Source of the DNA: Schoenoplectus triqueter
Lineage: Eukaryota; Streptophyta; Magnoliopsida; Poales; Cyperaceae
DNA: 64,000 nucleotides
Direction: 5' to 3'
Assembly: GCA_964058805.1 (NCBI GenBank)
Contig: CAXKVV010000246.1
Location: 62,001-126,000 of the forward strand
Below the pieces are notes generated by a model. The model did no database searches. It had not been told where the DNA came from and saw only the letters and a program-made list of their open reading frames with translations. Within the stretch, counting starts at the first letter, position 1. Each line of letters begins with the position of its first letter. Of this stretch, positions 34,000-47,194 are shown piece by piece. Made by a program: the position numbers and the translations under genes.

Positions 34000-36505
34000 T
34001 GTTATTATTAAAAACCGGATCAAACCGGTGATTCGACCAAAAAAAATCGGAACTATATATTATGACAGTCATAGTAATAAAATTGGCGAGTTATTTGCAA
34101 ATAATTCGTAAATAATTTATTTTTTATCATAGCCTTTGTATGTTTAATATATAGTATATTTTTTTATCAAAAAATATTTTATCCACGAATTATTCAAAAA
34201 AAATATATTATATATTATTTTATATGAAATTTTATAATTTTATAGTTTTTAATATATTTTTAATATTTTATCATTATAATATATATTTTATTTATATTAT
34301 ATGAAACGAACTATTTCCAAATTATACTCGTATTTTACCCGAACGTCGAATTTTTAACCTCATCGAACGTTTCCCGAATCACGAACTTGTTGCTATGATG
34401 ATGGTTCAGTTCTTCAAAAAGATCGAACATGCTGAAGAACTGTAAAATTCCGGTTCAATTAATCGGTTTTTCGATAAGAATTGAGTGATCAATAAAACTA
34501 GTCCATTACTTATCGAATAGAACTCTCTGATTCCTGATCTTCGACGATATGCTTATATTTTTTATCCTTTCAGAGATTGTTTTCTTTCTTCCTTCTCATC
34601 CGATTGGAAGAAAATCAAGTTAAATTGAGAAATCACAGAAAATATGAGATTTATGTATCCTCAAATCACTTATATAGGTATGGTTGTACTTATTGGTCAC
34701 CTGGTAACTCAAAGATCAAAGATCAAAGAAAAAACATAAAAACCTAGAGAGGTAAGATAAAATGGGGCATCGCTGATTCAATCAAGTATAATCTGTAAGT
34801 TCTCTAGCACTAATTTCTTCTGAATTCATTAAATTTGTAATGGAGGAAGAAACAAAGTTGTTCGTTAAATCTATAAGGCGACAATCATTTTTTCCCTTTT
34901 CTCAACGAACTTGTTTATATTCCACAGGAAGGGTGAGACAGTACCAAGTCTCTCACTTTTGTATCTACTGGCAAATATAGTGCATGTCATAGAGAGACAC
35001 ATCTGACTGGTACTATGTTCATTAACGCTCTGTTCCAGAGTTTGAGGGGGAAGGGATGAGAGAGAAAGATAATGGAGGAGAGGTTAAAATTTTTAAACTA
35101 CAAAATGAGGGGTTAAAGTTTAAAAAAAATGAATAGAGAGATTCACCTCATTCATCTTCATATCCCTCCATTCACCTCTTTAAATAAAACTTAAGAGCAA
35201 AGTTAAATTTGATTCTCCCCTCCCTTTCCCTCCTCTCCTCTCTTTTCCGTTCACCTCCAATGGAGCACAACCTAAATTATCTTAATATAATCCATATCCA
35301 TAGAGAGGAGAATAAAATATTCTATTTGGTTTCACTATTATAGAAATAATACCAACGAATATCACTAAATAAGTAATTATAAATACAAGATTAGAATTTT
35401 TATACATGACACCTCAGTTTTGGAGTTCTTGCGGCTAAGCTGTTGATCTGATATAGTGTGCTTGTGTAAATTATAGTTGTCAAGCCAAATTAAGCACTTC
35501 ATGAAAAACAGTATAAATCATTAAACAATTTGAACTAGTTTAACCAATCTAATCTTACAGATATATTCAATACCTGAAAATTTTCATCCTTGCTAACAGG
35601 GAAAAGGGACTTCAGAACAATAATGGTAAAATTTTGGATGAGTTAAATTATGCAAGTAACAGTATTATTATTGTATGTCACTTTTGTAGATGAATTTTGT
35701 GAATTTGGATGAGTTAAATACTAATGATGGAATTGAAGGCCAAGAAAATTAAGTTTTTGAGAGCACAAGAGAAGACACATCAGGACGTATAAATGAGAAT
35801 GAAGATACTAATCAGGATGTTACAATCACCCAATGGCACTTTGCACCCTAAAATCAATTTCATTTCTACTTTAGTTTTATGAATAATTTAGGCTTGAACA
35901 ATGTAAAAGCTTCTTTCATTTGTCATAGAAAATTTTATTTCATATTTCCTAATATGTTAGAATGATTTTTTTTTTTCTTTATCACTTTGTTCACAAATTT
36001 ATTCAACTTTTATTTCTCAGATGGTGAGAAGTTTTTTATTTTATTTAAATTCATTCAATATAGATATGCTAATTTAAAAAATATCAAAATATGATTAATC
36101 TTGCACACATTGTATTCTTTTAATTTCTTCCCTAATTTATCGATGTTATTTTTTAATTTTGTCTTGTCTTGCGTTATCTTCATTATTAAGAAAGAAAGTC
36201 ATGATTTAATAAGCTGATGAGGAAGCATCTTGGGTAATGGGCATGGAGGAAACTATTCAGACATACCATATTAGCTATGAAATTCAAAGACTTTCTAGCA
36301 TAAGTGGTAAACTTAATGAGACCTCTAGAATTGCTATGTTCTAAATCAAACTATTTCGTTGTTGCAAAGCTGTATCTATAAATACATATAACTTATTTTA
36401 AAAAATCAATGGTTGAACCACTTAACCCGACGGTTCGACTAATGAATTATTGACCCGAAGTTTTATCAAATTTATATCTAATCCGGTTATGATAACATTG
36501 AATGT
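34000..36505. mobile_element. Composite TIR element with CCGG-type ends
   Basis: Left end gtgttattattaaaaaccgg (then atcaaaccggtgattcgacc); right end reads inward atgttatcataaccggat and, further in, gtcgaaccgtcgggttaag. Flanks aatgtgag and aatgtggg may be an eroded target duplication. A second element appears nested at about 34069-34400 (ends catagtaataa / catagcaacaa). The interior has no recognised protein. Paired ends are visible, but the 2.5-kb span makes the pairing an inference. Confidence 0.5.
35027..35275. mobile_element. Purine/pyrimidine foldback element
   Basis: A left arm rich in gagggggaagggatgagagag is mirrored by a right arm ctcccctccctttccctcct; outer ends gctctgttccagag and, read inward from the right, ttgtgctccattgg. 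About 250 bases, non-coding, MITE-like. Confidence 0.6.
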
Positions 36506-36679
36506 GGGAGTGCCATATAACATTTATTTTTCATTTTGTGATCCACACCGAGAAAATTAAAAGAGACAAAATTGTTCCTATTGGATGATTCGAACCCATG
36601 CAAAAAATCCAATAACTGGTGCGTTCCTCCTGGAGAGTTGTAAGTAGGTACGAGAGTAGGACCAGGAGGCCTGCTCTTT

Positions 36680-37090
36680 AGGGATGCAAATGAGTGGAGC
36701 CAAGTTAAATTAAACTGAGATAAATTAAATTTGAGTTAAAATGGAGCCAAGTTAGTTCAAACTTGAGTTGAAGTTGAACTTCAGACAAATTTAAATATTA
36801 TTATTTTTATATAATTATAAATAATTAGAGTTAAAATAATTAATATTTCATTAAATTTATAACAAAATTTAGAAAAAAATATTTTCACATTATTATATAA
36901 AATTATAATATAAAAATATGTATATAATTATATTAATTAATTTAACTATATTTTACTATTTTTATCTAATAAATATATTAAAATAATTAATATCGAGTTA
37001 TTTACGTATCAAACTGAATCGAGTCATTAAAAAGTAATAAAATCAAATTTGAACCAACCTGATAAAATATCAAACCAAACTGATAAAAAA
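36680..37090. repeat. gatgcaaatgag-type dispersed repeat, copy A
   Basis: Starts gggatgcaaatgagtggagc, with repeated gagttaaa/gagccaagtt phrases, an AT-rich middle and a mirrored end (tcaaatttgaaccaacc, aaactgaatt). A related sequence lies at 47195-47770. Non-coding. Confidence 0.55.
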
Positions 37091-37551
37091 ACTAAACTGA
37101 ATTCGAACAAATCACTTCACACAAACTTCTTTTGCAGCCGTAGTACTTAGAACTTAAATCACCTGCGGAGCTAAATTTTTTTTATAAATGTTATTTTTTT
37201 TAATTTGAACTGTCAAATCATTGTTCAAATTCGTATTTAGCCGTTGTGATCGCCGTATGAAAATCTCGGTACTAAACTTCTCTACAGAGAATACGATGGT
37301 TTTAAATATTTTTTTGAGTCCTTGTGATTTCTGTACGGAGATCACCTCTCAAATTCCAATACATTTTTCATAAACCTGGTTCGTGTTATATTTCTATCAC
37401 TGACGGTGGTTTTTTAAATTTCTCAACATCATGTCAGCGCTAACGGTGCAGAAGACCGGTGTATGCACCATGACATATCTGCCTTTCTCCCTCCTGTTTG
37501 ATTCTCCTCTCCTCTCTCGCACTGACCCTCTCGATCCAACGAAGGTTCGAA

Positions 37552-40034
37552 ATGGAAACCATGGAAACCCTAATGGCCTCTCTCGACTCCCATTCCTCCT
37601 CAAGCTCCGCCGCATCTGACGCGGCGCGTCTCAACGATGTCCAGTCATGGCTTTCTTCCCTCTTCGACCAAGCCAACCGCCAGGTCCCCGACCTAACCCT
37701 AACCCCTGCCTCGATCAAGCTCTTGCATTCCCTCGCCTCACTCTCTCAATACAGATCCCGTGCTGCCGCAATTGTATCTCCTGATCTGCGTCAGAAAGCG
37801 TCAGAGTATCGAGCTGAGGCTGCTCGAATCAGGGAGATTCTCTCTTCAGCTGGGCTGGGACGTGAGCATCTCTCCCCATCAGCCATGGCTACAGCCCAGG
37901 CCGTGGCAGAGGTTGCTAATTTTCTTGGAATTAGAGATACTGAGACTAGTAGGTGAGAATTTGCGAGTTTCACTTCCTGCGCCATGACTTATTGTATTTC
38001 TTCTCTTACTTGATGGTTAATTGATGCTTGAGCATTAAAATATGACCCAACCATCTACCAATTGCAAACTTTGGGTATGGTTATCTTCTGGAATGTGGTT
38101 TGTGTCTGTTGGTAAAAGTTGGGAATTATGGATAACTTAATTTCTCTGGATAGAATTTAAGCAATTCATACATTCTAATTTTTTTTCTAACTGAAAGATT
38201 AATTACATAGATTTGTAGTTCAAATGTTGAACTTTTTGGTTTAAGAAGCTAATTTAGCTACATTTTTACTTTTTGTGTAGCTTTGTTGTGGCTAATGCTA
38301 ATTTGGTGCTGAGAAAGACTGAAGTAACGGAGAAGAGAGTTAATGTTCAAAGGGAATCCAAGATGCTTTTAGAATACACTAGAAAGGCCATTGCCAAACT
38401 CGCGGAACTGAAAAAGTATGCTTCTTTTCCTACATTTCATATACTACAAAAGTTGTCATATATGTTCCTGGCTTTCTGCTCACTTTCCTTTTTAGATACC
38501 AATATTACCCTGCTTTTTGCATGATTTATCTAGAGGAGAAAGTAAAAAAGAGGGGTGGTTTGAGCATATAAAGAATGGGAAAAGAAAGGTGTATATAAAT
38601 TTTGTAATTTCTGTACTGGTATACTTGCATGCTTTTCTCACTTTGCAGGGGATATATGTTATAAAGTGAGGTACAGCTGTGTATTAGAAAAAAAAAACTG
38701 TACCTCAGCAAAAGGTGCACTTGTACTGTAATTTCTGCAAGTTAATTATTCAGGTTTGATCAAACTGTTAAAAATGCAAGCATAATTTGTTACCTTTTCT
38801 GGTTTAGACTGCTATCAAAGTTTGAAAATGAAGTGGCCTTGCACGAAGAGCAAATGTACCGATGGCAAAAGAATCTAGCAATGTTAGATGAGAAGGAGCG
38901 CCAGTACAATAGTCAACTTGCTAACTACAAGGTATTGAATTTCTTGATGTCAGTACCTGTAACAGGAGAATCTATTTTTTTTGTGCACTTTGTCAATCAC
39001 AGTCTACTACTGTCAAGGGAACATTAAACCTTTTTTGTGGTATGGGTATGAGCTGCTTGTAGGGGTTAAATTTTGTCCTTAACAGTACTAGTACTCATCA
39101 TACTTGTTATTTTGACACTCTTTTCGAGTTCACATGTTGGGTTCCTAGTTCATTTGAATTAGTTGTTGAGAAGATATTTTTGCATCCAACTTTGGTTTTA
39201 ACTGTATTAATATCAAGCCAAAGTTATGTGAACTCTTTCCCCTAATCTAACAAACTCCATCTAAACAATTTAGAGAAATAGTTAAGGGCTACAAGTCCTG
39301 CCGTATATTAATATCTGGTGCTGAAAAACGCTTCCTCAAATTATGTATTTCTAATTATTTGTTATGTATCAACAGGCACTTCTAAATCGGGCAGGTTATA
39401 CTTCAGATATAAATCATGGTGTTTTAATGCAAATGACAGAGGATAAGAAGGACTATGAGAAGAAAACTAAGCCTATTCTGGACACTCTCAGAAGCTATCA
39501 AGACTTACCTCCGGTATGCAAATATTACATATTTCCTTTTATGTACTGATACCATGCTCCAACGTAAGAGTCAGGGTGTAATGGATGTAGGTATTTGCAA
39601 ATTGATTTTGTTCATGTTAAGGGCAGTTTGGTCATATATAAGTTGAACTTTGTTTTTGCTTAGAATTAGAAAATCTGAGGTTATAGTTCTCCACTAACAC
39701 TCATTTGTCTTTCTGGCAAAGAGCTTCCTCTTACGTGAAATTTGCAAAAGTTTTCTTTCTAATACCTCCATGATAGAACAAGGTCCTTCCTTGCTAGTAG
39801 GTTTCACAAAAGAAAAGGAAACTAAATAAAAGACCATTGTCAATTTTCCTCCATAGATTATTATTGCATTTCCTTTGTGATGCATTGGTCTGACACATTA
39901 CTATTTCTTTTGTTTTTAATCAGGATAAAACCCTTGCTGCATTAGCTATAGAGGATAAGAAAAGGCAGTATGCTGCAGCTGAGAAGTATCTTGAGGATGT
40001 ATTGGGCCTGTGCCTTAATGCACCTCCGTTGTGA
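37552..40034 (+). CDS. AUG1: Augmin subunit 1 (HAUS1-like)
   Basis: Subunit of the eight-protein augmin complex that binds microtubules and recruits gamma-tubulin complexes for branching nucleation in spindle, phragmoplast and cortical arrays. Exons 37552-37952, 38281-38415, 38808-38931, 39376-39513, 39924-40034 give 909 bases, 302 residues, close to the usual length of about 300. Recognisable segments: ASEYRAEAARIREILSSAG, RKTEVTEKRVNVQRES, LLEYTRKAIAKLAELKK, TKPILDTLRSYQDLPP and DKTLAALAIEDKKRQYAAAE. Most of the chain is predicted coiled coil (heptad-like Leu/Glu/Lys). The first ATG at 37552 was chosen: a second in-frame ATG follows three codons on, and the only earlier in-frame start would be TTG. 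All donors are GT and acceptors AG. The end (CLNAPPL) is unlike Arabidopsis but short. Confidence 0.95.
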
Positions 40035-41659
40035 TATTTATGATTCGTTACATTTTGTAATTAGACCTCTTTTCTTTTGTTTATAAATATATATTGTTTT
40101 GGTTGTTCTCATTTAATGCATCAGTGCATAATCTATTTTGACACGGTGATAGTTTTCACTCACTGAGGTTCTGTATTAGTTAGTAATGGGCATGGGTACC
40201 AGAATACAGGTATGTTCTGGTACACCTGTAACCCTGCCCTTTTTCTAATACCATCTTCTTGTTGTATGCAGATGCAGGGTAAATATAGGTTTTTAATTCC
40301 GCTTTATATTTAGTAAACATAAATACATAGTTTACGGAACAGTTTCTTTTGAAAAAGTTCCATTATCAAGCATCATTGTCCCGCATTCAAAGTAGCTGCC
40401 AGTATTGACATGACAGTTGTAATTTTACTTCTATCAGCGATTTATCAATTCATAAATATTCTGCCTATAATCGTATCACGTCAGTTCGTAATTGAAAATT
40501 ATAAGAATGTGAAATAAATATTGAGTGCTACTGAAATTGTTGATTCAAGTGATCCCTCCTCTAACAATAAGATGAGATTTATTACGAGATTGTTGCTCAA
40601 TTGCAGCGAAAAAGAAAAATATCTTCTATTAGATGGGATCATGGGAAAGATCCGTGTCGGTTTTATCATGCACACGTGGAGTCCGATTATTTAGATGGAG
40701 AATCCAACGGCCAAGAAGAGCTTGCCGACAGGGAACACGTCAACGCTATATAATTGGAGTCGATACCGGATCACAGGAGCATCATGAAACACTTCCGTTT
40801 AGTGATGCCACCTAGACATTTTTTTCTTTTAATAAATGCTATCCACAATGAGATTTCATAGATAAAAGTTGCTCTCCATTGTTCAAAACAAAGGAGGTTC
40901 TCGATTTCTACTTCATTAGAGAAATGAATTTTAACTGACTTCAAAGTTAATGATTTTATGTATTATAAACCATTATAAAAGGTTCTAAATGGCATAATGA
41001 AATCAACAATTAATCCGTGAAAATTTAAATGATTTGAATCATTTGTATTTTTAGACATGGATTGTAGACTTATATTAGAAAATGCATTATCGTTTTAAAT
41101 AATTATTAGAAAAACATATCCACGATAGAATTATTGTATTGAAGTATGGCTTAATAAAACTGACTACCTTTCATAAAGAATTAAATAAACTTAAATAGCC
41201 TTTTTAAAATTCTAAACTGAAATATTATAATAAATTTATAATATGCACATTTCTCTTTTGAGTAAATAGTTTGGGAACCAATTCCTCTCTTAACATGAGT
41301 CTATTATTCTGATTGGATTCTCAGATAAAAATGTATGGATCAGATTGATTTATTTTTATATCTCCTCTCTCCCACTTCCTATCTTGATCCATCATATACG
41401 TTCATTTTTTATTTGAAGACCCCGATCAGAATAATATGGTCCTCTTATCTCTCTCAGAATAACAAGGGAATTAGAACCATAGTCGTATACATTGAAATGT
41501 TCACACAAATTTTTGCATTATGAGTTTTGAGTATGAAAGCTAAATTTCCTAAAATAATTTTTAATAATGATTAAATGAAAATTATTTAATTGATAACTAT
41601 GCTCAGAACTTTTGATGCATAATTTGAAAAAAAAATATTCATAGCCAGATTATGCTGAA
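40035..41659. other. Intergenic region with a promoter-like patch
   Basis: No gene recognised. The patch 40640-40815 is higher in GC, with a G-box-like cacacgtggag (about 40670-40680), ccaacggccaagaag (about 40706-40720), acacgtca and a ctatataat TATA-like motif (about 40745-40753). The next coding start on the plus strand is 1.5 kb away, so its role is unclear. Confidence 0.35.
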
Positions 41660-42265
41660 AAAAAAATGAGACAGGTTGAGATTTACTGTTGACTCCAGTT
41701 TGTACTGGAATGGAGTCCTCATTGATCTCGGATCTTTAAATTTCACATCATTGCGATCTTTAATCTTTTGCGGGGCTGGCCTTATCTAATTCTTTCCTCT
41801 TCTATATTGAGATTTGATTCGAGGTTGAGATCAGAGACGCGACTTGGTTTGAGCTAATTTCTTGTTTCCTCCCATCGATCGGAGTAGAGAGGTGAGACTT
41901 AGTCCTACATTTGAGTAATTTTATTCTCATTAGGATTCATCAATCTATGCGATCACAGTTTCCTCGAGCAATTTCTGTCACTTCAATTCACCGAAAGTGA
42001 AGATATGTCCCCTAAAAAAGAGAGATAAAAAATTGGCAATGTTTTTCATTAACTAATGCTTTTATTTTATTTTTTTTTGTAATTGCGAAAGGTCTTCTCT
42101 CCAATTTGAGTTTGTTTGCATATAGATGTCAACTTTTCTGTATACAACGAGAACTTACTGCTGGCAATTTGATCTCAACTCTATCCTTAGGCTGATCAAC
42201 TTCATTGTATTTAAATTATATTTTGAACTTATAATCAAATTTATTCAGGTATTAAGTCGAACAGA
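41660..42265 (+). promoter_or_regulatory. 5' leader of the short villin with a leader intron
   Basis: A GC-richer stretch ends gtagagag followed by donor gtgagac (42-kb gene, donor at 41892). The acceptor tttattcag (to 42248) leaves a 17-base leader before the ATG at 42266. This fits a 5' UTR exon of at least 200 bases plus an intron of 357 bases. The transcription start is not known. Confidence 0.6.
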
Positions 42266-45200
42266 ATGTCTACATCCGCTGGAGAATTGGATCCTGCCTT
42301 TGAAGGAGCTGGAAAGGATCCGTATCCTTTTTAAAGTTTTATCTGAAAGGAAAGTTGTGATCATGTTTACTCGAGGTTCTGATAAAATTTAGGCAATTAG
42401 TTAAAGTTTCTTATATCTCAGACTCAGTGAATCTGTTAGACCTTGACTGTTCTCAGAGGGTTGCAGATTTGGCGCATCGAGGACTTCCATCCTGTACCTG
42501 TACCAAAATCCTCATATGGAAAATTTTTCATGGGTGACTCATACATTGTACTAAAGGTAACATTGATTTGTATATAATTTTGCCTTGTGATATATATACC
42601 TTTTTTTTTCTGATTTACTGACTACTATTTTGGTTGATATCAGTTTAGTAAAATAACCTGATGCTTTAAACTATTTCCATAACTGTTCAGCAAAAAGAAA
42701 AAAAAGTTCAGTTGTACTCATAGCATCTCTAAAGTGTTTTTGTTATATTTTACGTTGCCTCCTGAAAGATGACTTTTATTTATTTTTCTTGAATAGTCAG
42801 GCATTGAAATGCCTATTTTAATAAAACAAGAAATCACCAACGATGATATGATTTATGAAGTTCCTAGATTTAGTTCTGTTCAATCAGGCTTGTATTAACT
42901 TTTCAGAAGCCAGATATCCTTCATTGAAAGCTAAACAGTTAATGCTTCTGAACTAGTGAACTTTTAGAGTACTCTTGAATTAACTTAAAGTTATGATAGG
43001 CTGGTCTAAAAGAATAACAGAACAGAAGTTCAAGAACCTGATTAAGCAAACTTCAAAAATTCAGTTACAGTATTGGGGTTTCCTCTGAAATAAAACATGC
43101 CTTGTAAAGTTGTAATGGTAATAAATGAATAAGGTTCCTATCAGGATTTGTTTCGCCAGATATCCAGTCTGTTCAAGCCTGATCCTTTGACAAATTATTC
43201 TAACTTTTAGTTGGAAGGAAGGTTATACTCTCAAGGTATAACAATGAGTAAAGTATAAATAAATTTGAAGATTTTGAGATTTGAATCTAATAATATTTTT
43301 GTCCTGCTGGCAGTCAGTATAGATCCAAACCCAATTCTTTATAAAAATTGCTCATCTGACCCAACCTTTTATGGCCCCCTTTTTTTTACCATTCATATTA
43401 TATCATATGTTTGATATCTATATAGCATTTTCCTTTCACTTTAAGCAGACTACTGCCACAAAAAGTGGTGCACTTCGGCATGACATCCACTATTGGCTTG
43501 GAAAGGACACTAGTCAGGTGTGACACTAAGTTGTACTATCTATAAATTTTTAGCTATTTTTGGTTTTGTTATTTTATCCATATTAAATTTGTTAGTGGTA
43601 AATAACATTTGAAACGGTCCACATGGATCAACTAGGCTGAAAAACATATCTGCACCCAAGTATTCAATTTCATGATGTTTATACATGAAAAAAAAATTCT
43701 CTTCTTTTTCTTTATCTTCAGTCGAAAATTGTTAACCAAGGACATCTTCTGTTAAAATCATCAAGCAAACCCCTAAAATTAATAGTGCTGATCTTTTTCC
43801 CTTTTTTTCTTTTTTGTTGTTGCACAATGTTCAAAATGGGAAGAAAATAAAAGACTTTAAGAAATGCTCTTATAATTGGCATGGTCCTTTATTAGGTTGG
43901 TTGGGACTCAAGATACCCCTAAAATGCCAATGTTACAGTTATAATGACTCCCAGTGTAACAAAACAAATGATTCAGGATGAGGCGGGGAGTGTGGCTATT
44001 CTGACAGTTGAACTTGATGAGGCACTTGGTGGCGGACCGGTGCAGTACAGAGAGGTGCAGGGCAACGAGTCTGAGAAATTCCTCTCATATTTCAAGCCAT
44101 GCATAATAACACAGCCTGGTGGCGCTGCATCAGGTTTTAAACACACCGAAGTCAATGCCCATGAGCATGTCACTCGGTTGTATCAGTGCAAGGGCAGCCA
44201 TGTCCAAGAGGCAAGTTTTAACTCGTTTTATTATTTTTTTCTGCAAAAAATGAGGCATTTTTATTATTCATGAAACATTCCATAACCAATATGGCACAAA
44301 CTGTGTGTAAACTAATTGACCGCTTTGTCCTTAATCATATTTGACACATCCTTAACCCATGAATTCTTAATTTCTCAGCTTAGATGAGTCGCTCTTATTT
44401 TATTCCTGATATTCAATTGTTCACTGTGCTGGAAACCAGCTTCTTTTTTATTAGTTTTGTTTATTCATATTGGAAATGAGTTATTTTTCTCCCTCTGAAA
44501 CAAATAATTAGGACAAACTTTAAGCCAAGCAAGCAATCACAAAATAGCCTTTTCAAGTTAACATGCTCTGAATGTACTAATAGTTAATTGTTTGCCGAGG
44601 ACACCTAGCAGCAGTTCCTTACATTTGCAAAGCTGAGCGTTTCTAGAGCAGAATTTAATTCAAGGAAGAAAAAAATAAAAAGCAACATGATTTGACCTAA
44701 TATGTTTTGTTAGGTCGACAAATAATTTTTTTTTCTTGAACAGATTGTAAACTTGAAACCTAAATACCTAATGTCAGAAGGTCCTGGGTTGGTTTTATAG
44801 TTAACTATGGTAAGAGGAAAGGACCCATTGCTTAGTAAAACTGTGAACATCTAATGCTGTATCTCTCCTCTAGAATTTTGGAACATTAGAAATGGAATGT
44901 GCTTACATCCATGTTGAAATTGAGTAATAGTTCTGGACTAGTAACTGTCTTTGAATCAGCAGTTTGTCTTTATGCCAGGTCCCAGTTGAGAAGTCCTCTC
45001 TTAACCATGGTGACATATTCATACTTGACACCCAGTCAAAGATATACCAATTTAACGGCTCTGATTCATCGATTCTGGAGAGAGGCAAGACCATGGAGGC
45101 AGTTCAACACATCAAGGACACGTACCATGATGGCTCATGTGATATTGCCACCATTGGTAAAGTGCATAAATTCCAATTGCAATATTTACAATACTGCTGG

Positions 45201-46332
45201 TACTTCAGCTGGCAATATCAATAGTTGTAAGTTTTCTTTGTTATTGTCTTTTATAGAGGACGCTGAGGTTGCTGATGATGCTGAGGCCAGTGAGTTTTGG
45301 GCATATTTTGGAGGTTTTGGTAGTATTTCAGGAAAAACAAGTCACGAGGATTCAAGAGAGGAGGGCTCAAGTGCACAGTTGTTCAGGTAGGTCTTCACTT
45401 TCTCCCTATACAAAATTCTATATTTGTCTCTACTCTCTTATCTTTGTTTAAGCGTGTTTTGGTTTTCAGTTATGCTAGAGATAGGTACTCAGATCTTGCT
45501 TGCTGCATAGGACAATTACTATGCATATATCCTGTGACTCAAAATCCTTTCAAACATCTTCCTCTTTTTATTAGGAGTCCTTTAAGAACATTTGTGAACA
45601 AAGTTCAATCTTCAATTCTCTTTACTAACAAATTTAAATTTTCATCAGAAAGCAGTCACAATGCACATTTGAGAAAACAAACATAAAAGCAAACTGAAAA
45701 ATCAAAGCAGATGAAACAGACTTTGGGTGTATGTCGTAAATTCTAATAATTACAATTGCTAATAATCAAACAGTAGGCAAAGAGATAACATTAAAATGAT
45801 AAAGTTGTCTGATTTGGTATAATAAGACGGTTGAACATGTTGTGCATAAATTATCTGTTTGGTTATTCAGTTTGAATCGGTATTAAATCCTACAATACAC
45901 CTCTTAAGCTTTACTATTTCTGATCTCCAGTGTTCAGAATGGGAAACCAGTGCCTGTTGATACAGAAAACTTAACAATAGACTTGCTGGAGACCAACAAG
46001 TGTTACTTGCTTGAGTCGGGACTTGAAATTTATGTGTGGATGGGTAAAGGCACATCTCTTTCTGACAAGAAAGGTGCAAGTATGGCTGCTGAGGTATGTC
46101 TTCGTTCCTTTGCCCTATTGATAAATGAGTGAGGCCTATGCCACCTTTATAATTTCTGTTATAAGAAATACAGATTTTAATGACATTGTGGCTTTAAACA
46201 TACCAGGAATTGCTTCGTGACCCCAAGAGAAAGAAGTCTCACGTTATTAGGATTGTAGAGGGACATGAGACTGGATTGTTCAAGTCAAAATTCACTGGCT
46301 GGGCACAAAATGAGGAACCAGAGGATGATTGA
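42266..46332 (+). CDS. Truncated villin with three gelsolin modules
   Basis: Exons 42266-42321, 42457-42556, 43449-43517, 43977-44210, 44979-45156, 45257-45386, 45931-46093, 46207-46332 sum to 1056 bases, 351 residues; coding phase is unbroken. Exon sizes 56, 100, 69, 178 and 163 equal those of the VLN4-like gene at 5.7-14.7 kb. It covers modules G1-G3 ([95 protein letters not shown]). It stops after [15 protein letters not shown]; modules G4-G6, linker and headpiece are absent. The family would predict actin severing/capping without headpiece bundling. Three codons are missing at the end of exon 4 (GSHVQE against GKHVVHVKE). Exon 4 ends at a GC donor. It may be an expressed short villin or an ageing duplicate. 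Confidence 0.9.
44211..44212 (+). other. GC splice donor (short villin intron 4)
   Basis: Exon 4 ends GTCCAAGAG and the intron begins GCAAGTTTT; the next exon at 44979 starts GTCCCAGTTGAG after TGCCAG. This is the same intron position and the same rare donor as 12705-12706 in the VLN4-like gene. Confidence 0.9.
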
Positions 46333-47194
46333 AGCAGGTTGGTCTGGTTGCGTACAGATCTGTGTTTCGTTATATCATCGTCTTGGATTGCTTTTGTGCA
46401 TTATTATTGCAAAATGTAGTACCTACCGCTGGGTATTTGAGCTTTACTAGGTTTGATTTGCTGAAGTATTTCAAGAGACCTATATCTACTGCTTATATTT
46501 TTATTCTTTTTTTTATTTCTTTTTCTTTTACATTTTATGTTTATTGCTATTGCTTTGTTCGAGGTGTAATTGTGAAAAGCCCAGACTTATGGAATTGGAA
46601 ATAAGGGCCATAATATAGAATGGACATATAATTTGTTGTGTTTCTAGTAGTTTGGTTTGGCCAGTAAACTATCTGTTCTTCTTTTATTTCGTTTAGTCTC
46701 CTATCTCAATGTAAACTATGGCCTCCCTTGTCACATAATTGTCATATGATGTCTAAAGTTCACGTGTACATTATTTTTTTAATTATTGAAAATAAATGCG
46801 TTTAGCATTTCTCAATCAGAACCATAAACCCATTTTTAACTAGATTGATAACAAAAGCTTTCTGTAAGTGCAAGGACAAGAAAGCCAGGATTGGGCCATT
46901 CACAGGCCTTTTTAGTCCAATTCCAGTCAATGACAAAAATAAGCTCGCATTTTCAAATGAATTCCTAGTTGAAAGAGGTGGAAAATGATAGGCGTGTAAT
47001 AGGAATTCGCGTCACGGTGCAGCGCGGAGTGATGACCGTTTGAGGCGCATCAAGATCTATGTTTCATCTATGTTTAACTGTCACTTTGCACTGCACGGTG
47101 CAGCGTCAGGAGATATGCACTCTTGTAATAGTGTATGGACAGATGCAGCAGTGTCAAAAGCCATATTTTTGAAATGATAGAATTGCTAATTTTG
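46333..47194 (+). other. 3' flank of the short villin
   Basis: No remains of villin modules G4-G6 or headpiece were seen downstream. The sequence just after the stop still resembles the end of the matching exon in the full gene (cagagga...gcaggt-like), so the stop arose inside that exon. A 13-base palindrome ctgcacggtgcag lies near 47091-47103, with a second cacggtgcagcg at about 47014. Confidence 0.5.

Noticed and set aside
36565..36640. tRNA-like 3' end (gattcgaaccc on the minus strand reads ggttcgaatc)
   Set aside because: The T-loop-like motif is not accompanied by A- or B-box, anticodon arm or acceptor pairing, so it is not called as a tRNA or SINE.
37498..37551. Earlier start for AUG1 in the same frame
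   Set aside because: The frame is open upstream but the only candidate start there is TTG; the ATG at 37552 is the first in frame and gives a protein of family length.
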